A stretch of 64,000 bases of DNA from NCBI GenBank assembly GCA_900545605.1, contig UQZL01000004.1, positions 1 to 64,000 of the forward strand, written 5' to 3'. A program made the translations under genes and the position numbers. Under the pieces are notes generated by a model. The model saw only the letters and a list, made by a program, of their open reading frames with translations, was not told where the DNA came from and did not search any database. How positions within the stretch are numbered: the first letter of the stretch is position 1; the number at the start of each line of letters is the position of its first letter. Source of the stretch: an uncultured Collinsella sp. (GTDB lineage: Bacteria > Actinomycetota > Coriobacteriia > Coriobacteriales > Coriobacteriaceae). Of this stretch, positions 25,093-34,422 are shown one piece after another.

Positions 25093-28000
25093 ATGGTCTC
25101 TCGTATCTACGTGGAGAAGAAACCCGGGTTCGACGTCGAGGCTCAGCAGCTCAAGGGCGAGCTGACCGAAATTCTCGGCATCAAGGGCATCGAGGCCCTG
25201 AGGATCATCAACCGCTACGACATCGAGGGCATCGACGAGGAGCTTTTCCGCTCCTGCGTGCCGACCGTCTTTAGCGAGCCCCAGGTCGATGTGACCTACG
25301 ACGAGCTCCCCGCAAGCGATGGCGCCGTCTTTGCCGTCGAATTCCTGCCTGGCCAGTTTGACCAGCGCGCCGACTCCGCCAGCGAGTGCGTGCAGCTCAT
25401 CAGCCAGGGCGAGCGCCCCGCCGTGCGCTCCGCCAAGGTCTATATGATCTCGGGCGCTCTGGACGAGGCCGCCATCGATGCCATCAAGCACTACGTGGTG
25501 AACCCCGTCGAGGCGCGCATCGCCTCGCTCGACCTGCCCGAGACGCTGTACATGGAGACCCCCGAGCCCCAGCCCGTCGAGGTGCTCGACGGTTTCCGCA
25601 AGCTCGACGAGGCCGGCCTTGCCGCCTTTATTTCCGAGCGCGGCCTTGCCATGGACGAGGCGGACATCGCCTTCTGCCAGCAGTACTTCCGCGATGAGGA
25701 CCGCGACCCCACCATCACCGAGATCCGCGTGATCGACACCTATTGGTCCGACCACTGCCGCCACACCACCTTCGGCACCGTCCTGGATGACGTGACGATC
25801 GACGACGCCGTGGTGCAGCAGGCCTTCGACCGCTACATGGAGATGCGCCACGAACTCGGCCGCGACGCCAAGCCCGTCTGCCTCATGGACATGGGCACCA
25901 TCGGCGCTAAGTACCTTAAGAAGACCGGTGTCATGACCGATGTCGACGAGTCCGAGGAGATCAACGCCTGCACCGTCAAGGTGAAGGTCGATGTCGATGG
26001 CGAGGACCAGGACTGGCTGTTCCTCTTTAAGAACGAGACCCATAACCACCCGACCGAGATCGAACCCTTCGGCGGTGCCGCCACCTGCGTGGGCGGCGCC
26101 ATCCGCGACCCGCTCTCGGGCCGCAGCTATGTGTATCAGGCCATGCGCGTCACCGGCGCCGGCGACCCCACCGTCCCGGTTTCCGAGACGCTCGAGGGCA
26201 AGCTGCCGCAGCGCAAGCTCGTGACCACTGCCGCCGCCGGCTACTCCAGCTACGGCAACCAGATCGGCCTTGCCACCGGTCAGGTCAACGAACTCTATCA
26301 CCCCGGTTACGTGGCCAAGCGCATGGAGGTTGGCGCCGTCGTGGGCGCTACCCCGGCAAACCACGTTCGTCGCGAGTGCCCCGCCCCCACCGACAAGATC
26401 ATCCTGCTGGGCGGCCGCACCGGCCGTGATGGCATCGGTGGCGCCACCGGCTCCTCCAAGACCCAGAACACCGAGTCCATCGAGACCTCGGGTGCCGAGG
26501 TCCAGAAGGGCAACGCCCCGGTCGAGCGCAAGCTGCAGCGCCTGTTCCGCCGCGGCGATGCCTGCCGTCTGATCAAGCGCTGCAACGACTTTGGCGCCGG
26601 CGGTGTCTCGGTCGCCGTGGGCGAGCTTGCCGACGGCCTGTATGTCGACCTTGATACCGTGACCAAGAAGTACGACGGCCTGGACGGCACCGAGCTCGCT
26701 ATCTCTGAGTCCCAGGAGCGCATGGCTTGCGCCGTCGCCGACGGTGACGTCGAGGAGTTCATGGGCTACGCCGCCGAGGAAAACCTGGAGGCTACCGTTA
26801 TCGCCGAGGTTACCGCCGAGCCGCGCATGCGCATGGCCTGGAACGGCGTCGCCATCGTCGACCTGTCCCGCGAGTTCCTCAACTCCAACGGCGCACCCAA
26901 GCACCAGGTCGCCCACGTGTGCGCCCGTAGCGTGTGGCAGCCCAGCTGGGCCGGCACCACGCTCGCCGAGCGCATGACCTCGCTTGTCACCGACCTCAAC
27001 GTCGCTTCCAACGAGGGCCTTTCCGAGCGCTTCGACTCCACCATCGGCGCCGCGACCGTGCTCATGCCCTTTGGCGGCAAGACGCAGCTCACCCCGAGCT
27101 CTGCCATGGTCGCCAAGTTCCCCGTGGACGGCGAGACCACCACGGCGAGTGCCATGGCATGGGGCTTCAACCCCTATCTGATGGAGGCCGACCAGTTTGC
27201 GGGCGCTTACCTGTCCGTGGTCGAGTCCATCGCCAAGCTCGTGGCTGCCGGCTTTGAGCACAAGCGCGCCTATCTCTCCTTCCAGGAGTACTTCGAGCGT
27301 CTGCGCACCGAGGCCGAGCGCTGGGGCAAGCCCACGGCAGCCGTCCTGGGCGCCCTCATGGCCCAAGTCGACCTGGGTGCCGGCGCCATCGGCGGCAAGG
27401 ACTCCATGAGCGGTTCGTTTGAGGACGAGGCCGGCGAGCTCAACGTTCCGCCGACCCTGATCAGCTTCGCCGTCGCCGTGGGCAAGGCCGCCCGCGCCGT
27501 CTCGCCCGAGTTCAAGGGCCTCACGCATCGCGTCGTCCGTATCGCCCCCGCCACCTATGGCGAGGACTACCGCCCCGATGCTCAGCAGCTGCTCGCCGCG
27601 TTTGACGCCGTCGAGGCGCTCACTGCTACCGGCAACGCCCTGGCCATCTCCACGCCCGGCTACGGCTGCGGCGCCGAGAGCCTCTTTAAGATGTGCGTCG
27701 GTAACCAGATCGGTATCGAGCTTGCCGAGGATGTAGACGTGGAGAGCCTCTTCACCCCGCTCTACGGCAGCTTTATCGTCGAGCTCGCCGAGGATGCCGA
27801 GCTGCCCGAGGTCGCCGACGGCGTTGTCGTCGAGCCCCTGGGCACCACCGTCGAGGGTTATGTCATCGATACCGGCTCCGAGGTCATCGAGCTCTCCGAG
27901 CTCCAAGAGGCCTGGGAGAGCGGCATCGAGGGCGTCTTTGCCTACCGCAGCGCCGACGAGACCCCCGAGGTCGAGACCATCGACTTCCGCGCCAAGGACA

Positions 28001-28839
28001 TCCACGTGTACGGCGGCGCCAAGATCGCCCGCCCGCGCGTGGTTATCCCCGTGTTCCCCGGCAACAACTGCGAGTACGATAGCGCCCGCGCCTTCCGCGC
28101 CGCCGGCGCCGAAGCCGACACCTTCGTGATCAACAACCTCACGCCCGAGGCCGTCGCCGAGAGCACCCACGAGCTTGCCCGCCGCATCCGCGCAAGCCAG
28201 ATCGTCATGATCCCCGGCGGCTTCTCGGGCGGCGACGAGCCCGACGGCTCCGCCAAGTTCATCACGGCGTTCTTCCGCGCTCCCGAGGTCACCGAGGCAG
28301 TCCGCGACCTGCTCAAGGCCCGCGATGGCCTGATGCTGGGCATCTGCAACGGCTTCCAGGCCCTGATCAAGCTCGGCCTGGTGCCCTACGGCGACATCGT
28401 CGACGCCACGCCCGATGCGCCCACGTTGACGTTCAACACCATCGGTCGCCACCAGAGCCGTCTGGTGCGCACCCGCATCTCGTCCAACTTGTCCCCGTGG
28501 CTGTCGCAGTGCAGCCTGGACGACCCCTACACCGTCGCCATCAGCCACGGCGAGGGCCGCTTTGTCGCCAATGACGAAGTGCTCGCCCAGCTGATCGCCA
28601 ACGGCCAGGTCGCCACGCAGTACGTGGGCGAGGACGGCAAGCCCAGCATGGATCTTTCCGTCAACCCCAACGGCTCCGCACTCGCCATCGAGGGCATCAC
28701 GAGCCCCGACGGCCGCGTTCTGGGCAAGATGGGCCATGCCGAGCGTCGCGGCGACAACCTGTACCGCAACGTGCCCGAGCATGTCCCCGGCGATAAGTTC
28801 ATGCCGATCTTTGAGAGCGGCGTGACCTACTTCGCCTAA
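25093..28839 (+). CDS. purL: Phosphoribosylformylglycinamidine synthase, single-chain
   Basis: PurL converts FGAR, glutamine and ATP to FGAM in purine biosynthesis. The 1248-residue chain carries synthetase and glutaminase in one polypeptide, unlike the split PurS/PurL/PurQ of most Gram-positives. Visible features are the N-terminal PurS-like segment (RIYVEKKPGFDVEAQQL), the ATP/FGAR site (FKNETHNHPTEIEPFGGAATCVGG), a second half-domain (GGKDSMSGSFED), and a C-terminal class I amidotransferase (PVFPGNNCEYD, GGFSGGDE, catalytic Cys in LGICNGFQAL, ISHGEGRF). AGGAAGGCAGG precedes the ATG. A leader inverted repeat GGTTTAC/GTAAACC lies at about 24988-25040. Confidence 0.97.
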   Translation: MVSRIYVEKKPGFDVEAQQLKGELTEILGIKGIEALRIINRYDIEGIDEELFRSCVPTVFSEPQVDVTYDELPASDGAVFAVEFLPGQFDQRADSASECVQLISQGERPAVRSAKVYMISGALDEAAIDAIKHYVVNPVEARIASLDLPETLYMETPEPQPVEVLDGFRKLDEAGLAAFISERGLAMDEADIAFCQQYFRDEDRDPTITEIRVIDTYWSDHCRHTTFGTVLDDVTIDDAVVQQAFDRYMEMRHELGRDAKPVCLMDMGTIGAKYLKKTGVMTDVDESEEINACTVKVKVDVDGEDQDWLFLFKNETHNHPTEIEPFGGAATCVGGAIRDPLSGRSYVYQAMRVTGAGDPTVPVSETLEGKLPQRKLVTTAAAGYSSYGNQIGLATGQVNELYHPGYVAKRMEVGAVVGATPANHVRRECPAPTDKIILLGGRTGRDGIGGATGSSKTQNTESIETSGAEVQKGNAPVERKLQRLFRRGDACRLIKRCNDFGAGGVSVAVGELADGLYVDLDTVTKKYDGLDGTELAISESQERMACAVADGDVEEFMGYAAEENLEATVIAEVTAEPRMRMAWNGVAIVDLSREFLNSNGAPKHQVAHVCARSVWQPSWAGTTLAERMTSLVTDLNVASNEGLSERFDSTIGAATVLMPFGGKTQLTPSSAMVAKFPVDGETTTASAMAWGFNPYLMEADQFAGAYLSVVESIAKLVAAGFEHKRAYLSFQEYFERLRTEAERWGKPTAAVLGALMAQVDLGAGAIGGKDSMSGSFEDEAGELNVPPTLISFAVAVGKAARAVSPEFKGLTHRVVRIAPATYGEDYRPDAQQLLAAFDAVEALTATGNALAISTPGYGCGAESLFKMCVGNQIGIELAEDVDVESLFTPLYGSFIVELAEDAELPEVADGVVVEPLGTTVEGYVIDTGSEVIELSELQEAWESGIEGVFAYRSADETPEVETIDFRAKDIHVYGGAKIARPRVVIPVFPGNNCEYDSARAFRAAGAEADTFVINNLTPEAVAESTHELARRIRASQIVMIPGGFSGGDEPDGSAKFITAFFRAPEVTEAVRDLLKARDGLMLGICNGFQALIKLGLVPYGDIVDATPDAPTLTFNTIGRHQSRLVRTRISSNLSPWLSQCSLDDPYTVAISHGEGRFVANDEVLAQLIANGQVATQYVGEDGKPSMDLSVNPNGSALAIEGITSPDGRVLGKMGHAERRGDNLYRNVPEHVPGDKFMPIFESGVTYFA

Positions 28840-28876
28840 AGCTTTCCCATCGGGTACAATCCCTTCGGGTAACAAC

Positions 28877-28913
28877 ACCCGCCACCGGCACGCCCGGTGG
28901 CGGGTTCTTTTTT
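28877..28913 (+). terminator. purL terminator
   Basis: A perfect 12-bp stem ACCCGCCACCGG/CCGGTGGCGGGT (28877-28888 / 28894-28905) is followed by CTTTTTTG, 38 bases after the purL stop and before the ribosome-binding site of the next gene. Confidence 0.92.
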
Positions 28914-28938
28914 GCTTCGCGCATGTAGAAAGGACATC

Positions 28939-29874
28939 ATGGAAAGCCGCAAGCCGTATCTCGCCACCCTGCCCGGACTCATCCTGGGCTGTCTTGTTTG
29001 CTGTGCACTCTGGGGATCGGCCTTTCCCTGCATCAAGATCGGCTACGCACTCTTTGGTATCCCGGCGCACGATAGCGCCTCGCAGCTGCTCTTTGCAGGT
29101 TTGCGCTTTACGCTTGCCGGCGCCCTGGTTATCGTTGGGATGAGCGCGGCCCAACGCCGCCCCCTCATACCGCAGGCTCGCGACATCAAGCCCATCTTTA
29201 TCTTGTCGCTCTTTCAGACCATCGGGCAGTACTTCTTTTTCTACCTGGGACTCTCGCGCGCCAGCGCCATGTCGAGTTCCATCATCGAGGCCAGCGCCAA
29301 CTTCCTCGCAATCCTCTTTGCCGCCTTGGCGTTTCGCACCGAGAAGCTCGATACGGCCAAGGTGCTTGGCTGTATGCTGGGCTTTACCGGCGTCGCGCTC
29401 GTCAACCTTTCGGACGCGGACGGCACCTTTGGCTTTACGCTCGACGGCGAGGGCTTTATCCTAGCCTCCACCGTCGCGGGTGCCCTTTCGACCTGCCTGA
29501 TTGGCATCTTCTCCCGCGAGCACGACGGCGTCTTGCTTGCCGGGTGGCAGTTTTTAGTCGGCGGCCTGGTCCTCACCGCCATCGGCTTTTTGATGGGCGG
29601 TGCGCTCTCCCCCACGGCGATCGTCCCTGCCATCGCGCTCATCATCTACATGGCGCTTATCTCCGCGGTCGCCTACTCGCTATGGTCGCGCCTGCTTGCC
29701 GTCAACCCCGTCAGCCGCGTCTCGGTCTTTGGGTTTATGAACCCCGTCTTTGGCGTGCTGCTGAGCGCGCTGCTGCTCGGCGAAGGCGCGGGCACGAGCC
29801 CCGTTACCGTCATCGTTGCCCTGCTGTTGGTCTGCGGCGGCATCATCATCGTCAACAAACCCAAAAAAGCCTAG
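28939..29874 (+). CDS. EamA/DMT-family transporter
   Basis: A 311-residue membrane protein of the drug/metabolite transporter superfamily: ten hydrophobic segments arranged as two EamA repeats. The first repeat is typical (WGSAFPCIKIGYALFG, GLRFTLAGALVI, YFFFYLGLSRASAMSSSII) and the second ends INPVFGVLLSALLLGE-like (MNPVFGVLLSALLLGEGAGT). Members export amino acids, purines or other metabolites; the substrate is not readable here. The frame is open from 28897, but AGAAAGGACATC places the start at 28939. It stands alone between purL and a convergent diguanylate cyclase. Confidence 0.9.
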   Translation: MESRKPYLATLPGLILGCLVCCALWGSAFPCIKIGYALFGIPAHDSASQLLFAGLRFTLAGALVIVGMSAAQRRPLIPQARDIKPIFILSLFQTIGQYFFFYLGLSRASAMSSSIIEASANFLAILFAALAFRTEKLDTAKVLGCMLGFTGVALVNLSDADGTFGFTLDGEGFILASTVAGALSTCLIGIFSREHDGVLLAGWQFLVGGLVLTAIGFLMGGALSPTAIVPAIALIIYMALISAVAYSLWSRLLAVNPVSRVSVFGFMNPVFGVLLSALLLGEGAGTSPVTVIVALLLVCGGIIIVNKPKKA

Positions 29875-29973
29875 CGAGCTCACCTTTTTAGGGAGGGCAT
29901 TCGCACACTTTAGCTTAATGGAATACATCGATGAGCTGAGGGCCGCCACGCACGCAAGCGTGCGACCCTTTTC

Positions 29974-31116
29974 CTAGCGTATCTGGATGCCGGCTTTCTT
30001 TTTCTCGGCCTTGACGCGGTAGAGCTCCGCATCGGCAGCGCGAAGTAAGTCTTGCCAGGTATCAACGCTATCGCCGACCCGCGCGTAAACGATGGACATC
30101 CGCAATGCATACGGCACCTCGGCACGAGCGAGCTCGTCGTCAATCGCCGAACACAGGTCTATGACGTCCTGCTCCGCCGCTGCCTTTTGGAGCACCACGA
30201 ACTCATCGCCGCCATAGCGTGCGATAAAGCCACCAGACGCCGAGCAGACCTCTTTGAGCGCAGCGGATATTACCTGAAGAGCATGGTCACCCTCCACATG
30301 TCCATAGCGATCGTTAATCTGCTTAAAGCCGTCAGCGTCCATCATAAGCAGATATACATCTTCGGCCTGATCCACATTTGAAAAGAGCGACAGCATATAG
30401 GTCTCAAAACGGTTACGGTTGTTGAGTCCAGTCAACGGGTCAGTCGAGATTAGTTGCTCCTGATAGACGATATAGAGCAGCAGGATGCTCAGCGTTATAC
30501 CGAAGCAAAGGCCCGGTACCGAAAACAAAACCTGGAAGGTACCGCCCACCAGAGCGGGAACCGCAAAAAAGGCGAGGGTGCGATAAATGGCCTTCTTTTG
30601 CAAGCTTTCGACTTTTCGAGCCTGAATAAAGGCATGCAAGGACGTATATATGACGTAGCAGTAGCTAACGATAGGCTGAATCATATAAAGCGCTCCGCGA
30701 CGATATACGCCCTGCGTATCGATATAGAACATAGTGTGCGTCCAGTAGCTGGTAAATGCCAACACGACCACCAAAGCGGTTGGCAACGTTAAAAGTATCA
30801 CCCTATAGGGCGTGGTCAGAAGCCGTGAGCCCTGCATCGTCTCGGAATAGAAAAACCAAATGAGGCACGCGATGGCGAACAGCGAAAACGAAACCGCGTT
30901 GGAAATCCAGTTGGCCGTGATGCCTACAGGAGTGCTCACGCCGTCCGAGAGCGTCCAGATCATATCGAAGAAAATGTAGGCAGCAGACGTGTAGCCCAGC
31001 ATGCTAAACAAAAGCTGCTGGGTGCTCGAGAACAGGGAGCGACGACTTCGTACGGCAAGTCCGATAAGAATAATCATGCACAGCAGGAATATCTCGATCT
31101 TGAGTGCCTTAATCAC
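29974..31116 (-). CDS. Membrane-bound diguanylate cyclase (GGDEF)
   Basis: The N-terminal 210 residues hold about seven hydrophobic segments, a membrane sensor module that I cannot assign to a named family. The C-terminal GGDEF domain (TDPLTGLNNRNRFE ... MDADGFKQINDRYGH ... RYGGDEFVVL) has an intact active site, so synthesis of cyclic di-GMP from two GTP is expected. The inhibitory RxxD site normally five residues before GGDEF is absent (the region reads SASGGFIA), so product feedback should be missing. No EAL domain accompanies it. The start is GTG after AGAGGGA. It is a single gene, downstream of kdgT on the same strand. Confidence 0.92.
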   Translation of the reverse strand: MIKALKIEIFLLCMIILIGLAVRSRRSLFSSTQQLLFSMLGYTSAAYIFFDMIWTLSDGVSTPVGITANWISNAVSFSLFAIACLIWFFYSETMQGSRLLTTPYRVILLTLPTALVVVLAFTSYWTHTMFYIDTQGVYRRGALYMIQPIVSYCYVIYTSLHAFIQARKVESLQKKAIYRTLAFFAVPALVGGTFQVLFSVPGLCFGITLSILLLYIVYQEQLISTDPLTGLNNRNRFETYMLSLFSNVDQAEDVYLLMMDADGFKQINDRYGHVEGDHALQVISAALKEVCSASGGFIARYGGDEFVVLQKAAAEQDVIDLCSAIDDELARAEVPYALRMSIVYARVGDSVDTWQDLLRAADAELYRVKAEKKKAGIQIR

Positions 31117-31217
31117 CAGGTGCCATTCCCTCTATATCCAAGTGGCCAGAATCGCCCGAGTCGCGCCCAGGCGCCAAACGCCCCTTTCTCTGCAGGGGTA
31201 AGGGGAATAATAGCAAA

Positions 31218-31257
31218 GCGCCCGAACATCACTGCAAAACAGTTTCCGTTCGGGCGC
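31218..31257 (-). terminator. kdgT terminator
   Basis: A perfect 10-bp stem GCGCCCGAAC/GTTCGGGCGC (31218-31227 / 31248-31257) with an internal ACTG/CAGT hairpin; minus-strand continuation TTTGCTATTATT. It lies between the kdgT stop and the diguanylate cyclase gene. Confidence 0.8.
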
Positions 31258-31304
31258 TCGGACGGCGCGAACTGCACGCCGGAATCAATTATCGGTAACG
31301 GCCG

Positions 31305-32327
31305 TTACTCGCCGTCGATGTCGGTCGCGACGGCCTCCTCAATAGCCTCGACGCCTTCGACCGACAGATCCTCTTTGCCGTGGCAGAACTTCTTATCGAC
31401 CCAGCCAGTCAGAATCGGGGCCATGATTGCCGTGATGATGACGGCAGTGGCGATCTGCGCATACGCGGTGGGCGCAAGCTCGGCATAGCGCGGAGCGACC
31501 TCGGCGAGGGCGACCGGCGTGGTCATGGCCGTGCCGGCAATGGTGGAGCAGGCAACGGCCGCCTTGCCGTTGCCGCCACACAGGTGCTCGAAGGCAAAGG
31601 TAATGGGACCGACGATAAAGAGCGTGATGAGGCCCAGCAGGATGCCCGAAATGCCGCCGGTGATGAAGCTCGAAAGGCTCATGGACGCACCGAGCTGAAA
31701 ACCGATGACAGCGATCGCGGGATTGGCGCCGGGGACCAGCAGGTTCTTGATAAACGGGAACAAGTTGCCCAGGACCATGCCGATAACAAGCGGCAGGATG
31801 GATCCGATGATAGTGCCGACGGGGATGTTGGCGAGACCCGAGACACCGAGGATGATCATCGTGACGGCGGGGCCGGCCGTAAAGAACAGGATACCGACGG
31901 CGCCCTGCTCGGACTCATCGCCGAACTCGCCCATGATGCCCGTATAGAGCGCCATGTTGCAAAACGTGATGCCGCCGATGATAGACACGGAGCTCAGACC
32001 CAGGAAGTTGTCGTTAAAGAAATATGCCACGCCCAGGCCGAGAGCCGCTGCGACGACCAGCTTGGGGATCAGCACGACGATACCGGTCTTGATGGCGCCC
32101 GGCGTGGACTTAAAGCTGATGCCGGCGCCCACAAACAGCAGGATCGCGGCGACGATGGTATTGGACCCACCGCGGCAGGCAGCCGTAAAGAAGCCGCCGA
32201 TCTCAAAAACCTGCGGGCAGAAGGTGTTTAGCAAAAGACCGACGATCATGGGATAGATCATGATGTCGCCCGGGATGCGCGGGACCTTGAATTTCTTTTG
32301 CTCGTTGGCGGTTGCTTCCTGTGCCAT
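31305..32327 (-). CDS. kdgT: 2-keto-3-deoxygluconate permease family protein
   Basis: A 340-residue membrane protein with about ten hydrophobic segments that resembles KdgT, the proton symporter for 2-keto-3-deoxygluconate, a pectin and uronate breakdown product. Family-like stretches are PGDIMIYPMIVGLLLNTFCPQ, GGITFCNMALYTGIMGEFGD, and IAGTAMTTPVALAEVAP. No other pectin or uronate genes are nearby, so the real substrate may differ. The start at 32327 (MAQEATANEQ) follows GGGGGTTTC; the open frame extends to 32357 without a Shine-Dalgarno. It is a single-gene unit with a terminator. Confidence 0.85.
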   Translation of the reverse strand: MAQEATANEQKKFKVPRIPGDIMIYPMIVGLLLNTFCPQVFEIGGFFTAACRGGSNTIVAAILLFVGAGISFKSTPGAIKTGIVVLIPKLVVAAALGLGVAYFFNDNFLGLSSVSIIGGITFCNMALYTGIMGEFGDESEQGAVGILFFTAGPAVTMIILGVSGLANIPVGTIIGSILPLVIGMVLGNLFPFIKNLLVPGANPAIAVIGFQLGASMSLSSFITGGISGILLGLITLFIVGPITFAFEHLCGGNGKAAVACSTIAGTAMTTPVALAEVAPRYAELAPTAYAQIATAVIITAIMAPILTGWVDKKFCHGKEDLSVEGVEAIEEAVATDIDGE

Positions 32328-32477
32328 GAAACCCCCATTTCCGCTGACGGGGTACAAAAGCCCACGTCACGCTTTGCTACAGTAAAGTTTGACCATGGTA
32401 CCAGAAGAAATAGACCAGCTCGGTGAAAAATTCTACAAGTTGGGATGGAACGAGATTCGGCGCCCGCGACGCCAGCC

Positions 32478-32801
32478 CTATATAAGGCTCAAGACAATAT
32501 AGAGTACGATGCCCGAGACGCAGCACCACAGCATCGATTTTGTCTTGATTGCCACCGCCACGACACCGGCAGCCGCAATCCAGGGAATCAAGCCCTGCCA
32601 CAAGCCGGCGTCGAAAGCGCCAGGGCTTATCAAATCGTTAGCGACCAGTGCCGCAAAGGCAGCGGGCGGAATATAACCCAAGGCCTCGGTAACGCGGGGC
32701 GACAGCGTTCTCCCGCGCAAGGCAAACACTGGGGCAATGCGGAAAAATGCGATGGCCGCCCACGACGACAGCCACAGGACCAAAAACTCATTAACGGGCA
32801 T
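32478..32801 (-). CDS. azlD: Branched-chain amino acid exporter subunit AzlD
   Basis: The small subunit of an AzlCD pair, which exports branched-chain amino acids or toxic analogues such as azaleucine. The 107-residue protein (MPVNEFLVLWLSSWAAIAFF ...) has four hydrophobic segments, the usual AzlD size and shape. Its ATG overlaps the azlC stop by 11 bases, so the two are translationally coupled. A longer upstream reading in this frame is only the shadow of azlC. Confidence 0.88.
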   Translation of the reverse strand: MPVNEFLVLWLSSWAAIAFFRIAPVFALRGRTLSPRVTEALGYIPPAAFAALVANDLISPGAFDAGLWQGLIPWIAAAGVVAVAIKTKSMLWCCVSGIVLYIVLSLI

Positions 32802-33483
32802 CGCGAGCATCCCTTCCTTCGGCGAGAGCATCGCACACAAGCGCCGCGGCAACGCCGACGAGCACGCTTGCAGGCACGGCGATATTCGTCCACCCCAAGA
32901 ACTTGCATACGGCGACGGACACCGCGCCCGAAACCGCCGCGACAACGTTGCCGCGCGACAGCCGCTGCGAAAAGAGCAGGCAGATAAAGAGCGAGGTGCA
33001 GACAAAAGCTGCAATGGCGGTGGGAACATCGACAACGGCGCCGACGATGGCGCCCATCGTACACGAAACGCCCCATGTTGCGATGAGGATCACGTTGAGC
33101 ACAAAGGACTCGCGCGGGCCCCAATCCTCCCCTTCAACCAACTTGGCAAGCGAGATGCCATATGCCTCCTCGGTAAGTGTCGCGGCAACAGCCAGCGTCT
33201 GACGCTTCGAGGCACCCGTCAGATGCGGCGCGATCGATGCCGAGTAAAGCGCAAAACGCGAGGAGATGGCGGCAACGCTCGCGATAATCGAAGGCGCCGG
33301 TACACCCGCCAGCCAAAGATTGCAGATCATAAACTGGCCGCTGCCCGTCACAAACGTGCTGCTCAGGGCAAAGACCATCCAGGGCTCCATTCCCGTCTGC
33401 CCCATGATCATTCCGCACGGCGCGCCTATTGCAACATAGGTAAGCATCACTGGCCAGACGGTTCTAACGATTTTGAGCACCAT
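32791..33483 (-). CDS. azlC: Branched-chain amino acid exporter subunit AzlC
   Basis: The large AzlC-family permease subunit, 230 residues, with about eight hydrophobic segments. Family blocks: AIGAPCGMIMGQTGMEPW, FVTGSGQFMICNLWLAG, RFALYSASIAPHL, TEEAYGISL. The open frame reaches 33552, but AGGA sits about ten bases before the ATG at 33483, which matches the family N-terminus. Divergent from the HD-domain gene, leaving 126 bases for both promoters. Confidence 0.9.
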   Translation of the reverse strand: MVLKIVRTVWPVMLTYVAIGAPCGMIMGQTGMEPWMVFALSSTFVTGSGQFMICNLWLAGVPAPSIIASVAAISSRFALYSASIAPHLTGASKRQTLAVAATLTEEAYGISLAKLVEGEDWGPRESFVLNVILIATWGVSCTMGAIVGAVVDVPTAIAAFVCTSLFICLLFSQRLSRGNVVAAVSGAVSVAVCKFLGWTNIAVPASVLVGVAAALVCDALAEGRDARDAR

Positions 33484-33609
33484 ACGCTTCTCATCCTGAC
33501 AAGGTCTCCGAACCGCATGTAGCGACACGGCAGAATCATCATCCGACAGCAACCGAGTTCACCTACAATTGCCACCGGATCGAAAGACACAACTTTTTAG
33601 GAAGTCATT

Positions 33610-34422
33610 ATGACAGCTATCGATCGAGACCGGGCGCGCGCGGCCTTCAAAAGCTACACCGATGCCTACGACGCCACCAACCCACGCATCGCGCTCAAAA
33701 TCGAGCATACGTACCACGTGGCCGAGGCATGCGATGCCGTAGCGCGCGAGCAGGGCTGGTCGTCAGAAGATATTGACCTGGCATGGCTTTGCGGCCTGCT
33801 ACACGATATGGGCCGCTTCGAGCAGCTGCGACGCTGGGACACCTTTAAGGACGCCGAGAGCATGAGCCATGCGGCGCTGGGCATCGAGGTCCTCTTTGGC
33901 GAGAATCCCGCCGATGCACCCGCCGTAACGAGCATCCGCGACTTTATCGATGACCCGGCAGAAGATGAGCTCATCCGAGCGAGCATTGCCTATCACAGCG
34001 ATTTCCGTCTACCCGCGCAGCTCGACGTGCGCACGCGAAGCTTCTGCGATATCGTGCGCGATGGTGACAAGATCGACATTATGCGCACCATCGCCGACAG
34101 CACCGTCGACACTATCCTCAAGGTGGACGAGAAGACGTTTCTCGGCAGCCGTTTCTCGTCGCCGACACTTGCCGCCTTTGACGAGCACCGCTGCGTCGCA
34201 CGCGATGAGCGCGATGAGCCCGCCGACTTCTTGGTGGGGCTTATCTGCTTTATGTTTGAGCTCGTCTATCCGGCAAGCCGTGCGCTGGCGCGCGAACAGG
34301 GTGATATCCACCGCCTGCTCGACGCGCCCTTTGGCATTACACAGCCCTTTACCGACCCCGCCACGCAGGCAACCTGGAGCCGCCTAAAGGACGAGATGCG
34401 CGACTGGCTGGCGCGCGCCTAG
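33610..34422 (+). CDS. HD-domain phosphohydrolase
   Basis: A 270-residue soluble protein with an HD-domain: His36 (EHTYHV), His65-Asp66 (LLHDMGRFE) and a distal Asp (CDIVRDGDKIDIM) make a plausible metal site. Such proteins hydrolyse phosphate esters of nucleotides or cyclic nucleotides; the substrate is not visible. AGGAAGTCATT precedes the ATG. Its stop codon overlaps the end of etfA by four bases in tail-to-tail orientation. Confidence 0.88.
   Translation: MTAIDRDRARAAFKSYTDAYDATNPRIALKIEHTYHVAEACDAVAREQGWSSEDIDLAWLCGLLHDMGRFEQLRRWDTFKDAESMSHAALGIEVLFGENPADAPAVTSIRDFIDDPAEDELIRASIAYHSDFRLPAQLDVRTRSFCDIVRDGDKIDIMRTIADSTVDTILKVDEKTFLGSRFSSPTLAAFDEHRCVARDERDEPADFLVGLICFMFELVYPASRALAREQGDIHRLLDAPFGITQPFTDPATQATWSRLKDEMRDWLARA

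Noticed and set aside
28857..28938. Upstream start for the EamA transporter at 28897
   Set aside because: The extra 14 residues cover the purL terminator stem; the ATG at 28939 has a clear ribosome-binding site.
25075..29154. Very long minus-strand open frame of 1359 codons
   Set aside because: It is the antisense shadow of the GC-rich purL; it has low-complexity content and no family features, whereas purL is unambiguous.
32395..32502. 35-codon plus-strand frame starting ATGGTACCAGAAGAA
   Set aside because: Codon use looks protein-like, but there is no ribosome-binding site and it runs into azlD from the opposite strand. Not enough support for a gene.
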